A stretch of 64,000 bases of DNA, from assembly GCF_000832305.1 (NCBI RefSeq), contig NZ_CP010536.1, forward strand, positions 3,348,001 through 3,412,000, in the 5' to 3' direction. Position 1 is the first letter of the stretch, and the number at the start of each line of letters is the position of its first letter. Below the pieces are notes generated by a model. It was not told the origin of the DNA, did no database searches, and saw only the letters and a program-made list of their open reading frames with translations. The DNA comes from Cupriavidus basilensis. GTDB lineage: Bacteria; Pseudomonadota; Gammaproteobacteria; Burkholderiales; Burkholderiaceae. The position numbers and the translations under genes were made by a program. Shown in pieces: positions 17,220 through 25,803 of this stretch.

Positions 17220-18287
17220 TCAGGCGCTTTTCGGAACGTTGCCTGCCGCTTCCAGCTTGTCGCCAGCCGTGCCGCGATGACGCTCGGCCTGTGCCTTGGC
17301 ATCCACCGCCACTTCCGGCTTGGACGACACCTGCTCAGCCGCGACGCTGTGCACGCCCGGCAGTTGGCGCAGGCGGGCACGCTCTGCCAGCACCTTGGCG
17401 CCATAGCCGCCATCGGTGTTGGTGGTCGCCGCACCCACGTAATACTTCAGGCCGCCTTCCAGCGAACCGGCGCGGGCAATACAGTCCTTGAGCACCAGCG
17501 CACCGATCTTGATGTTGGCGTACGGGTTCAGCGCGGCTGCCACGCCGCCCACGGCCTCGTACTTGTCCTGATGGACCTTGGTCATCACCTGCATCAGGCC
17601 CTGTGCGCCCACGCCGCTCTCCGCGTACGGATTGAAGCTGGACTCGATCGCGATCACGCCCAGGATCAGCAGCGGATCGATGCCGACCTCGCGCCCCGTC
17701 AGGTATGCGGCCTTGACCAGTTGTGCGGTGGCCTGCGCTGCCACACGATACTTGCGCGCGATGTACTCAGCCACCACAGCCTGCTCACGCGCGCTGCCCA
17801 GCGTGGCCGGGTTACGTGCATCCAGCGCCACGCGCTGTGCCGGGATCTGCGCGGCCAGGTGAGCCACGGAAGGCACCTTGCCCGCGGGCTGCTGGCCCCA
17901 GTCGTCCGTGCCGGACACGGTCGGCAATCCTGCCGGCTTGGATTGCGCCATCGTCAGGCCCAGCTTGGCCGCGGCCACATCGGCCGTGGAGGCTGGTACT
18001 GCCGCCTCCACCAATACCGCAGGCGCTTGCTCGCCAGCCAGCGCACCGGCCAGGGCCGTACGCCATTCCTGGCTGACAGACAGCGATACCGCGGCGACTA
18101 CAGACACAACCCCGAGACTGTTCAGGGCATATTTCAATGTTGCGCGACCGCTGCGTAAAGCGCGGCCAGCGACCGGATGCGCAAGGCGGACCTGCAATGC
18201 CCGACTCACTCCGGGTACCGGGTGTCTGAAACGGACCTGCAATGCCCGCCCGACTCCGGGAAGATGAAGGGTTTTCCAACCACTCAT
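17220..18287 (-). CDS. Lytic transglycosylase (SLT domain) with repeat-containing N-terminus
   Basis: About 355 residues. The C-terminal SLT domain has the catalytic Glu near residue 215 in AIESSFNPYAESGVGAQGLMQVM and the later NIKIGALVLKDC and GLKYYVGA motifs. It cleaves murein glycan strands in the periplasm. Before the membrane segment (SLGVVSVVAAVSLSV, about 57-71) lies an unusual basic N-terminus with a 15-residue tandem repeat, PGVGRALQVRFRHPV / PGVSRALQVRLAHPV. ATG 18287 is chosen because GGAGGT lies 4 bases upstream; an in-frame ATG (18299) overlaps that site. It is preceded by a leader of roughly 330 bases. Confidence 0.88.
   Translation of the reverse strand: MSGWKTLHLPGVGRALQVRFRHPVPGVSRALQVRLAHPVAGRALRSGRATLKYALNSLGVVSVVAAVSLSVSQEWRTALAGALAGEQAPAVLVEAAVPASTADVAAAKLGLTMAQSKPAGLPTVSGTDDWGQQPAGKVPSVAHLAAQIPAQRVALDARNPATLGSAREQAVVAEYIARKYRVAAQATAQLVKAAYLTGREVGIDPLLILGVIAIESSFNPYAESGVGAQGLMQVMTKVHQDKYEAVGGVAAALNPYANIKIGALVLKDCIARAGSLEGGLKYYVGAATTNTDGGYGAKVLAERARLRQLPGVHSVAAEQVSSKPEVAVDAKAQAERHRGTAGDKLEAAGNVPKSA
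18171..18260 (-). repeat. 45-base tandem duplication inside transglycosylase gene
   Basis: Bases 18216-18260 and 18171-18215 are tandem copies, 34 of 45 identical by my count, encoding two 15-residue units with shared GRALQVR/SRALQVR...HPV. A third partial unit (AGRALRSGR) follows. The unit length is a multiple of three, so the frame is kept. Confidence 0.8.
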
Positions 18288-18422
18288 ACTTACCTCCATC
18301 CGCTGTCCGCTTCGTGCCGCGCTGCTGCGCCGCACGCCCGTTGACCGCGTATTCAAGTAAGGATGCCGCGCCGCCCAGCAAAGACGTCCAGCACCTGTTG
18401 GTGGGCGCTCCCCATGCGCCCA

Positions 18423-18619
18423 ACGAGAAACAGGGTAGGCTCTTGGGGGAGCCTGCCCTGCCGCGAACTACTCAAAGCACCCGGCCACGGCCGGGGCGAT
18501 CGATCGAATCCGTCCTGCTCAGACGCATCCGCTCATATGATCAGATATGGATAATTCCCCACTAATCCCCTTGACAGGGCAGAAGAAAATGTGCTGCACC
18601 GCAACACTCCAACGAGCAG
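18423..18619 (-). ncRNA. Candidate structured leader or small RNA upstream of transglycosylase
   Basis: From the predicted start near 18619, the minus-strand RNA would contain the hairpin GTGTTGC-GGT-GCAGCAC, then CCCGGCC-GT-GGCCGGG. It ends in a 12-position stem, CAGGGCAGGCTC / GAGCCTACCCTG (18431-18460, one mismatch), followed by TTTCTCGT. This gives a unit of about 195 bases with promoter and terminator-like end, 136 bases before the ATG. It could be an attenuator leader or a separate small RNA. I do not recognise a known family; it lacks clear 5'/3' closing complementarity of the 6S type. Confidence 0.35.
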
Positions 18620-18625
18620 AACCGG

Positions 18626-18654
18626 ATTGTAGGAACCCTTTTATACATCGTCAA
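18626..18654 (-). promoter_or_regulatory. Sigma-70 promoter for the transglycosylase leader
   Basis: On the minus strand TTGACG (18654-18649), a 17-base spacer and TACAAT (18631-18626): five of six consensus bases in each box with ideal spacing. Expected start near 18619. Confidence 0.7.
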
Positions 18655-18919
18655 GAATAACGTTTTCGATAAACAAAGCTTTTGGTTATATGTAACAAGG
18701 GTCTTTGACGCACTTCCGTGCCCCCTCCATTGGTTGAAACTCAGTACTGGCAAAGCATGGAGGCCATCCTTGCCGACCGCGGCAGAGTCAAAAAATTTAC
18801 AATTTGGACATGCAAATTGGGACGATTTTTTTGTGCCCCATCGCATTCATGTGAATCTTGCCTCACACAACTTGCGTGGACAGGTGCGCTAACGTGCCTG
18901 CGCCTCAATCGAATAAATC

Positions 18920-20449
18920 ATGAAATACAACGACTTGCGCGATTTCCTAGGCCAGCTGGAAGGCCTTGGCGAACTGAAACGGATCGGTGCGCCGGTGTCG
19001 CCCAACCTCGAAATGACCGAAATTTGCGACAGGCTGTTGAGAGCGGGAGGACCGGCAGTCGTGTTCGAAAACCCGAGCGATCCCCATCGGCCTGGTCAGA
19101 CTTATAGCGTGCCCGTACTGGCCAATCTGTTCGGCACGACACGCAGAGTAGCCCTCGGCATGGGTGCCGAAAGCATGGCCGACCTGCGCGACATCGGCCG
19201 CGTTCTGTCCGCGCTCAAGGAGCCCGAACCACCCCGCGGCCTGCGCGAAGCCGGCAAGCTGTTCACCCTCGTCAAATCGGTGTGGGACATGGCGCCCAAG
19301 CGCGTGGGCAGTCCGGCCTGCCAGGAGGTGGTGTGGGAAGGCAACGACGTGGATCTGGCGCGCCTGCCGATCCAGACGTGCTGGCCGGAAGACGCGGCGC
19401 CGCTGATCACCTGGGGCCTGGTGATCACCAAGGGTCCGCACAAGAAGCGCCAGAACCTTGGCATCTACCGCCAGCAGGTGATCAGTCGCAATCAGGTCAT
19501 CATGCGCTGGCTGGCGCATCGCGGCGGCGCACTGGATTTCCGCGAGCACGCGCTGGCCAACCCCGGCAAGCCGTTTCCGATCGCGGTGGCGCTGGGCGCG
19601 GACCCTGCCACCATCCTCGGCGCCGTCACCCCGGTGCCCGACACCCTGTCGGAATACCAGTTCGCGGGCCTGCTGCGCGGCAGCCGCACCGCGCTGGCCG
19701 GCTGCATCACGCCGACGCTGTCCGAGCTGAGCGTGCCGGCCTCAGCCGAGATCGTGCTGGAAGGCCACATCCAGCACGACCCGGATCACCCGTCCGGCTA
19801 CCAGCATGCGCTGGAAGGCCCGTACGGCGACCACACCGGCTATTACAACGAGCAGGACTGGTTCCCCGTCTTTACCATCGACCGCATCACCATGCGGCGC
19901 GATCCGATCTACCACTCCACCTATACCGGCAAGCCGCCCGATGAGCCTGCGGTGCTTGGCGTGGCGCTCAATGAAGTGTTCGTGCCGCTGCTGCAAAAGC
20001 AGTTCCCGGAGATCACCGACTTCTACCTGCCGCCGGAGGGCTGCAGCTACCGCATGGCCGTGGTGCGCATGAAGAAGCAGTACGCCGGCCACGCCAAGCG
20101 TGTGATGTTCGGCGTCTGGAGCTTCCTGCGCCAGTTCATGTATACGAAGTTCATCGTGGTGGTGGACGACGATGTCGACGTGCGCGACTGGAAGGAAGTG
20201 ATCTGGGCCATCACCACCCGCGTCGATCCCGCGCGCGACACCGTGCTGGTGGAAAACACGCCGATCGACTATCTCGACTTTGCCTCGCCGGTGTCGGGGC
20301 TGGGCTCGAAGATGGGCATCGATGCCACCGACAAATGGCCCGGCGAGACCACCCGCGAATGGGGCCGTCCGATCCAGATGGATGCCGCGGTCAAAGCCCG
20401 GGTCGACGGCATGTGGGACGCCTTGTTCGAGGCCCGCGCCAAAGCGTGA
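18920..20449 (+). CDS. ubiD: UbiD family 3-octaprenyl-4-hydroxybenzoate decarboxylase
   Basis: A 509-residue protein that removes the ring carboxylate in ubiquinone synthesis using prenylated FMN. It begins [14 protein letters not shown] like canonical UbiD. It has [29 protein letters not shown] (the SRRGG-like prFMN/metal region), [12 protein letters not shown] with catalytic acidic residues, and [17 protein letters not shown]. Length fits family members of about 490-515 residues. The partner ubiX is not in the window. Confidence 0.94.
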   Translation: MKYNDLRDFLGQLEGLGELKRIGAPVSPNLEMTEICDRLLRAGGPAVVFENPSDPHRPGQTYSVPVLANLFGTTRRVALGMGAESMADLRDIGRVLSALKEPEPPRGLREAGKLFTLVKSVWDMAPKRVGSPACQEVVWEGNDVDLARLPIQTCWPEDAAPLITWGLVITKGPHKKRQNLGIYRQQVISRNQVIMRWLAHRGGALDFREHALANPGKPFPIAVALGADPATILGAVTPVPDTLSEYQFAGLLRGSRTALAGCITPTLSELSVPASAEIVLEGHIQHDPDHPSGYQHALEGPYGDHTGYYNEQDWFPVFTIDRITMRRDPIYHSTYTGKPPDEPAVLGVALNEVFVPLLQKQFPEITDFYLPPEGCSYRMAVVRMKKQYAGHAKRVMFGVWSFLRQFMYTKFIVVVDDDVDVRDWKEVIWAITTRVDPARDTVLVENTPIDYLDFASPVSGLGSKMGIDATDKWPGETTREWGRPIQMDAAVKARVDGMWDALFEARAKA

Positions 20450-20531
20450 TGGCGGCCGGCATGTAAGATCACACCAAAACCGCATCGCAACCCATCCGCA
20501 CGTCCGCGCGAGACGGACCCGAGGAGGAGAC

Positions 20532-22568
20532 ATGACAACCCTTGAAGAAGGGCAACTGAGATGGACGCCGTCGCAGGCGTTTCGCGACGGCAGCCGCATT
20601 GCGCACTTCATGCGCTGGCTGGAGAGCGAGCGCGGCCTCGCCTTTGCCGACTACGGCGCGCTGTGGCAATGGTCGGTGACCGACCTGGAAGCCTTCTGGG
20701 ACGCCATCCGCGCCTATTTCGACCTGCGCTTCGATACCCCTGCCGAGCGCGTGCTCGGCAGCGCGCAGATGCCCGGCGCGCGCTGGTTCGAAGGCGCCAG
20801 CCTGAACTACGTGCAGCAAGTGTTCCGCCATGCCGGCAGCGGCGCCGCGCGCGAGCGCACGGCCATCCGCTACGCCGGTGAGTCCATCGCGGTCACCGAC
20901 CTGAGCTGGGATGTGCTGGAGCAGCAGGTTGCCTCGCTGGCCCATGCCTTGCGCGGCATGGGCGTGGCGCGCGGCGATCGCGTGGCGGGCTACCTGCCGA
21001 ACATCCCCGCCACGGTCGTCGCCTTCCTGGCCACCGCCAGCCTTGGCGCGATCTGGTCGGGCTGCGCGCCCGACATGGGCCAGGTGGCGGTAAGCGACCG
21101 TTTCCGCCAGATCGAACCCAAGGTGCTGATCGCCGTCGATGGCTACCGATATGGCGGCAAGGCCTACGATCGGGCGCCAGTGCTGGCCGACCTGGCCGCC
21201 GCCCTGCCCTCGCTCACCGACCTGGTACTGGTGCCGGGCGAGCACACCGATGCGCATGCCGCCCCCAACGCCATCGCGCTTCCCGCCAACGTGCGCCGCC
21301 ATGCCTGGCAGGCGGTGCTGGCGCATCGCGTACCGCTGGCGATCGAATCCGTGCCATTCGACCACCCGCTGTGGATCGTTTACTCCTCCGGCACCACCGG
21401 CATGCCCAAGCCCATCGTGCACGGCCACGGCGGCATCGTCATCGAGCAGCTCAAGCTGATGGCGTTTCACAATAACCTCGGGCCGGACGACGTCTTCCAC
21501 TGGTACAGCAGCAGTGGCTGGATCATGTGGAACGCGCAGATCGCGGGGCTGCTGCTGGGCAGCACCATCGCGCTCTACGACGGCAATCCCGCCTGGCCCG
21601 ACGCCGGCGTGCTGTGGCGCTTCGTGGATGCCGCGCGCGTCACCGCCTTTGGCGCGGGCGCGGCGTTCTTCACGGCCGGCATGAAGGCAGGGATCGAGCC
21701 CGCGCGCGTGGCCGACCTATCCCGGCTGCGCGCGCTCGGTTCGACCGGCTCGCCGCTGCCGGCCGAGGCCTATGACTGGATCTACCGCCACGTGAGCGCG
21801 GACATCTGGCTTGCGCCGATGAGCGGCGGCACCGACTTCGCCGGCTCGTTCGTGGCAGGCTGCCCGATCCTGCCGGTCTACTCGGGCGAGATGCAGTGCC
21901 GCTGCCTGGGCGCCAAAGTCGAAGCCTTCGACGAAGCGGGCAATGCGCTGGTGGGTGAGGTGGGCGAGCTGGTCTGCACGGCGCCGATGCCGTCGATGCC
22001 GCTGTTCCTATGGGGCGACACTAACGGGCAGCGTTACCGCGACAGCTACTTCGACACCTATCCCGGCGTGTGGCGCCACGGTGACTGGATCAAGATCACC
22101 GCGCACGGCGGCGCCATCATCTACGGCCGCTCGGACGCGACCATCAACCGGCACGGCATCCGCATGGGCACCAGCGAGCTGTACCGCGTGGTGGAGGACT
22201 TGCCGGAAGTGCTCGACAGCATGGTGGTGGACCTCGAATACCTGGGGCGCGACTCGTATATGCCGCTGTTCGTGGTGCTGCGCGAGGGCATGGTCCTGGA
22301 CGATGCCTTGCGCGACACCATGCGCGCACGCATCCGCAGCGCGCTGTCCTCACGCCATGTGCCCAACGAGATCCTGCAAGTGCCCGGCGTGCCGCGCACG
22401 CTGTCAGGCAAGAAGATGGAAGTGCCCATCAAGAAGCTGCTGCTGGGCCACGCGCCAGACAAGATCGCCAACCGCGACGCCATGGCCAACCCGGAAACGC
22501 TGGACTGGTATTTCGCCTACGCCGAGCGATTTATCGCGGCGCGCGCCAGCGAGTCCGCGGCGGCGTGA
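20532..22568 (+). CDS. Acetoacetyl-CoA synthetase (acetoacetate-CoA ligase)
   Basis: A 678-residue acyl-adenylate-forming enzyme. It has the ATP loop IVYSSGTTGMPKPIVHGHGG (about residues 281-300), the core motif region WRHGDWIKITAHGGAIIYGRSD, and the C-terminal acylation lysine in RTLSGKKMEVPIKKLL. HWYSSSGWIMWNAQ and the N-terminal segment FWDAIRAYFDLRF fit the acetoacetate group and not acetyl-CoA synthetase. ATG 20532 has a strong GAGGAGGAGA site; the open frame upstream overlaps ubiD. It would feed acetoacetate into acetoacetyl-CoA, consistent with PHB metabolism (phaZ is nearby). Confidence 0.9.
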   Translation: MTTLEEGQLRWTPSQAFRDGSRIAHFMRWLESERGLAFADYGALWQWSVTDLEAFWDAIRAYFDLRFDTPAERVLGSAQMPGARWFEGASLNYVQQVFRHAGSGAARERTAIRYAGESIAVTDLSWDVLEQQVASLAHALRGMGVARGDRVAGYLPNIPATVVAFLATASLGAIWSGCAPDMGQVAVSDRFRQIEPKVLIAVDGYRYGGKAYDRAPVLADLAAALPSLTDLVLVPGEHTDAHAAPNAIALPANVRRHAWQAVLAHRVPLAIESVPFDHPLWIVYSSGTTGMPKPIVHGHGGIVIEQLKLMAFHNNLGPDDVFHWYSSSGWIMWNAQIAGLLLGSTIALYDGNPAWPDAGVLWRFVDAARVTAFGAGAAFFTAGMKAGIEPARVADLSRLRALGSTGSPLPAEAYDWIYRHVSADIWLAPMSGGTDFAGSFVAGCPILPVYSGEMQCRCLGAKVEAFDEAGNALVGEVGELVCTAPMPSMPLFLWGDTNGQRYRDSYFDTYPGVWRHGDWIKITAHGGAIIYGRSDATINRHGIRMGTSELYRVVEDLPEVLDSMVVDLEYLGRDSYMPLFVVLREGMVLDDALRDTMRARIRSALSSRHVPNEILQVPGVPRTLSGKKMEVPIKKLLLGHAPDKIANRDAMANPETLDWYFAYAERFIAARASESAAA

Positions 22569-22577
22569 AAGGAGAAA

Positions 22578-22629
22578 GGGCGCACCGCAGCCTTGAACGC
22601 CGCGATGCGCCCGCTTCTTTCTCTTCTTT
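22578..22629 (+). terminator. Candidate terminator after acetoacetyl-CoA synthetase
   Basis: GGGCGCA (22578-22584) pairs with TGCGCCC (22606-22612) across a 21-base loop, followed by the T-rich tract GCTTCTTTCTCTTCTTT. It lies between convergent genes. Confidence 0.5.
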
Positions 22630-22644
22630 GTCCTGGCAAGACGG

Positions 22645-23301
22645 TCAGAACTCCACTTCGAGTTCGCTGATTTCGTCGGGTTCTTTCTTCGCCGCGGCGA
22701 TCCATTCCTGCAGCTCCGGCATGGCCAGGATCTGCTTGCAGTATTCAACCGGCGCCGGATCCAGCATCACGCCATAGGTCACGAAGCGCGTCACCACCGG
22801 CGCGTACATCGCATCGGCCATGGTGCGCGTTGCGCCAAACAGATACGGGCCGCCGTATTGCGTCAGGCACTCGGTCCAGATCTGTGCGATGCGGTCGATA
22901 TCGGCCTGCGCGCGCGACCACACCTTGAAGCCTGGAAAGTGCCCCTTCAAGTTCATGGGCAACGCCGCGCGCATGGCGGCGAAGCCCGAGTGCATCTCGC
23001 CGCAGATGGCGCGGCAATGCGCGCGCGCGGCACGGTCGTCGGGCAGCAGGCCGGCCTTCGGGCGGACCTCGTTGAGATACTCGGCAATAGCCAGCGTATC
23101 CCACACGGTCACCCCCTGGTGCAGCAGGCGGGGAACGAGAATCGAGGGCGACAGCAGCAGGATTTCCGCGCGCGCCGCGGCATCATCGGGGGGCACCAGC
23201 ACCTCCTCGAATTCCAGTCCCGCGAAGCGCACCAGCAGCCAGCCGCGCAGAGACCACGATGAATACGTTTTACTGCTGATGGTGAGTGTCGTCCTTGCCA
23301 T
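22645..23301 (-). CDS. Glutathione S-transferase family protein
   Basis: A 218-residue protein. The N-terminal thioredoxin-like domain has TLTISSKTYSSWSLRGWLLVRFAGLEFEEVLV, ILVPRLLHQGVTVWDTLAIAEYLNE (glutathione-binding Ser/Thr region) and then an all-helical C-terminal domain with PYLFGATRTMADAMYAPVVTR. The S-S-W-S motif near residue 15 supplies the catalytic Ser typical of proteobacterial YfcF-like GSTs. Substrate unknown. It converges with the acetoacetyl-CoA synthetase gene. Confidence 0.85.
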   Translation of the reverse strand: MARTTLTISSKTYSSWSLRGWLLVRFAGLEFEEVLVPPDDAAARAEILLLSPSILVPRLLHQGVTVWDTLAIAEYLNEVRPKAGLLPDDRAARAHCRAICGEMHSGFAAMRAALPMNLKGHFPGFKVWSRAQADIDRIAQIWTECLTQYGGPYLFGATRTMADAMYAPVVTRFVTYGVMLDPAPVEYCKQILAMPELQEWIAAAKKEPDEISELEVEF

Positions 23302-23826
23302 CCCGCCTCCTTGCCACCTGGAAAAGCCGTTGCACGGTGGGCGATTTCCGTCGTCTGTGTGCCAGCAGACGGTGCGCCCCTGTCTCTCGCTGCAGTGTCG
23401 CGCTATGCGTCGTGTGCTTTGTGCTCGCTGCTTCTACTATGATTTTGTACTACATCATGGCGGGGACATCGGTGCAGCTTGCGCTTACCTTGCTCTTACC
23501 TCGATGTGGCGCAAAGGCATGCGCCGCACGCCGAAACAAGCACGCATCAGGCACATGACAGGCACGTGACAGGCACGCCGTTTCACGGTTAAAGATGCTA
23601 CGGCCACGGCGGCACCGGCACGGTGCGCCGCGCAGCACCAGCATGAGGCAGATGTACTGGCGAAGATCCGCGCGCGTCGTTCGCGCGCGGCGCTTGCGCC
23701 GCATACGAACCAGAACAGGTCACCCCGTTCCGCCATATGGGCAGGCCCGCAAGCCTCATGCCAACGCGATTCGCCGTGGCACGCATATTGCGGCTGATGA
23801 GGTCGACGCATAAAAAGGGGCGAGCC
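23302..23826. other. 525-base divergent intergenic region between GST and phaZ
   Basis: No supported gene. It should carry the promoters of the GST gene (leftward) and of phaZ (rightward). An AT-richer patch lies at 23425-23460, and a triple 11-base direct repeat at 23548-23580. Long minus-strand open frames across it are shadows of phaZ. No clear sigma-70 pair was found. Confidence 0.5.
23548..23580. repeat. Triple 11-base direct repeat upstream of phaZ
   Basis: Three tandem units CAGGCACATGA, CAGGCACGTGA and CAGGCACGCCG with a strict 11-base period, about 247 bases before the phaZ start. Iterated half-sites on one helix face suggest a protein binding site. The middle unit contains the palindrome CACGTG. 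Confidence 0.6.
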
Positions 23827-25041
23827 ATGCTGTATCAGGTGTACCAGACTTATGCGGATTTCATGCAGCCCGCCTGCAGCCTGGCCGACATGGTGTCGAA
23901 CACGCTTGCAGAAAATCCGCGCCTGGCGGGATGCGAGCCGATGCTTGCCACGCGCGCGGCCTGCGAGGTGCTCGCACTGAGCCGCCTGACACACCATCGC
24001 CCGCCGTTCGCCATCGACAGCGTCATGGTGAACGGCACACCGGTACAGGTTACGGAGGAAGTGACCGCGAGCACGCCGTTCTGCTCGCTGCTGCATTTTC
24101 GCAAGCACGGCGTCTACGACCACCCGCGCGTGCTGCTGGTGGCACCGATGTCGGGCCACTTTGCCACGTTGCTGCGTGGCACCGTGCAGACCATGCTGCG
24201 CGATCACGATGTCTACATCACCGACTGGCACAACCCGCGCGACATCTCGCTGGCGCACGGCCGCTTTGGCTTTGACGAGTACGTCTATCACTTGATCGAT
24301 TTCCTGCGCGTGCTGGGCGGCGGCACGCACCTGATGGCGGTGTGCCAGCCCACGGTGGCGGCGCTCGCCGCCGTGGCGTTGATGGCGGAAGATAGCGATC
24401 CGGCGCAGCCGCCGAGCCTGATCCTGATGGCCGGCCCCATCGACGCGCGCATCAACCCGACCAAGGTCAATGAGCTTGCCACCAGCCAGCCCATCGAATG
24501 GTTCGAGCGCTCGCTCACCAGCTATGTGCCGTTTCGCTTTGCCGGTGCGATGCGTCGCGTCTACCCCGGCTTCATGCAGCTGATCGCCTTCATGAGCATG
24601 AACAGCGAGCGCCACCAGCAGGCTTTCCGCGACCTCTACGACCTGCGTGCCAGCGGCCAGCATGATCGCGCGGATGCGATCCAGGTGTTCTACGAGGAGT
24701 ACTTCGCCACCATGGACCTGAGCGCGGAGTTCTATCTCGAAACCGTGAGCATGGTGTTCCAGGAATTCCTGCTGGCGCAGGGCCTGCTGGACGTAGGCGG
24801 GCGCCGTGTGAACCCGCACGCGATCCACCGCACGGCGCTGCTCACGGTGGAGGGCGAGCGCGACGATATCTGCGCCATCGGGCAGACCATGGCCGCGCAG
24901 GAACTGTGCGGCAGCCTGCGGCCCTATATGCGCATGCACCACGTGCAAACCGGCGTGGGGCACTACGGCGTGTTCAATGGCAAGCGCTGGGATTCGCAGG
25001 TCTATCCGCTAGTGCGCAACGCCGTCCATATGAACGCGTGA
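23827..25041 (+). CDS. phaZ: Intracellular polyhydroxybutyrate depolymerase PhaZ
   Basis: A 404-residue protein starting MLYQVYQTYADFM, like PhaZ1 of Cupriavidus necator (MLYQ start). The nucleophile is Cys173 in AVCQPTVAALAA; the triad is completed by Asp in EGERDDI and His in GVGHYGVFNGKRW. RVLLVAPMSGHFATLLRGTVQTMLRDHDVYITDWHNPR forms the oxyanion and core region. It mobilises stored PHB granules. The divergence from MLYQ...PhaZ1 as I recall it suggests one of the paralogues (PhaZ2/3 type). The open frame extends 90 bases upstream but without a ribosome site. Confidence 0.92.
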   Translation: MLYQVYQTYADFMQPACSLADMVSNTLAENPRLAGCEPMLATRAACEVLALSRLTHHRPPFAIDSVMVNGTPVQVTEEVTASTPFCSLLHFRKHGVYDHPRVLLVAPMSGHFATLLRGTVQTMLRDHDVYITDWHNPRDISLAHGRFGFDEYVYHLIDFLRVLGGGTHLMAVCQPTVAALAAVALMAEDSDPAQPPSLILMAGPIDARINPTKVNELATSQPIEWFERSLTSYVPFRFAGAMRRVYPGFMQLIAFMSMNSERHQQAFRDLYDLRASGQHDRADAIQVFYEEYFATMDLSAEFYLETVSMVFQEFLLAQGLLDVGGRRVNPHAIHRTALLTVEGERDDICAIGQTMAAQELCGSLRPYMRMHHVQTGVGHYGVFNGKRWDSQVYPLVRNAVHMNA

Positions 25042-25086
25042 GGTTGTGCGCATGAGGCCGCGCAGCGCGGCCAGGCAGCCGGGAGC

Positions 25087-25572
25087 TTAGGCGGCATTTT
25101 GGTCTGCCGGCCACGGCGTCACCGCCGGCACCGCGCATGGACCCTCGACATCGACGGTGCCAAAATCCGCGGGCCCCACGATCTCCAGGTACTCCATGTC
25201 CGGCGAGTAGTCGAACAGGAAATGCGTGATGCCGGGGCGCTGGTGCACGCAATCGCCAGCCGCCACCAGTGTCTCCTTGTCCTCGTACATGAAGCGCGCC
25301 CAGCCCTTGAGCATCAGTACCACATGGAACTGCGCCTCGTGCCTGTGCCAGCCGGTGCCTTGCTCGGGCGGCTGGTTGGCCTTGACCAGTTGCACCAGCA
25401 GCTTGCCGCCGGTGGCCTCGGCAATGCCCAGGTCGCGATACAGGAAGAAATCGCGCAAACCCTGGTCGACAAAGGCTGTGTCTTGCGGGCGCACGTGGGA
25501 GAACTTCGTGGGAGAGGCATCCGTAGCGGCATCGCCAGCGGACGCGCTGAACTTGCTGAGGGACTCGGCCAT
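25087..25572 (-). CDS. Cupin-domain protein
   Basis: A 161-residue protein with one conserved cupin barrel: metal-binding motif 1 in WHRHEAQFHVVLMLKGWARFMYED and motif 2 in GDCVHQRPGITHF. ATG 25572 is chosen because AAGGAG lies 7 bases upstream; the open frame extends 16 codons further. The first 35 residues are Ala/Ser-rich. Function unknown: a small metal-binding cupin, converging with phaZ. Confidence 0.75.
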   Translation of the reverse strand: MAESLSKFSASAGDAATDASPTKFSHVRPQDTAFVDQGLRDFFLYRDLGIAEATGGKLLVQLVKANQPPEQGTGWHRHEAQFHVVLMLKGWARFMYEDKETLVAAGDCVHQRPGITHFLFDYSPDMEYLEIVGPADFGTVDVEGPCAVPAVTPWPADQNAA

Positions 25573-25803
25573 GACAAGCTCCTTTCGCTGGGGGAAACGC
25601 TCTGCACTGCGACGCAACATTCACGCCAGCGGCCGCGTGCCCACGCAGCGCCGAAAGCGGCGAGAACTGGCCCGAATGTGGCACAGCGATCGCTGCGAAA
25701 GGCACATGCCTGACGAACGCCCGACGCCTCTGCACCGGCCGGGGGCGCGGCCGAGCACCGGGCAGGTGCCGCGGCAAGGCGCGTTGACGGCTATCATGCA
25801 GCG

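Larger units (their letters stand above)
18288..18919. other. 632-base intergenic region between transglycosylase and ubiD
   Basis: No protein gene is supported here. The part from 18423 to 18619 can form several hairpins on the minus strand and is preceded by a good minus-strand promoter at 18626-18654. The part from 18640 to 18850 is AT-rich compared with the rest of the window and must hold the ubiD promoter, although I cannot pick a convincing -35/-10 pair for it. Confidence 0.6.

Noticed and set aside
18423..18619. 6S RNA (ssrS)
   Set aside because: Size is similar, but the 5' and 3' ends are not complementary enough for the 6S closing stem and no central bubble pattern was found.
23485..24963. 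492-codon minus-strand open frame over phaZ and its upstream region
   Set aside because: Low-complexity His/Arg/Gln-rich translation opposite a well-supported phaZ.
25056..25072. Terminator between phaZ and the cupin gene
   Set aside because: GGCCGC-GCAGC-GCGGCC can form a hairpin but has no T run on either side. It may be ordinary GC-rich sequence.
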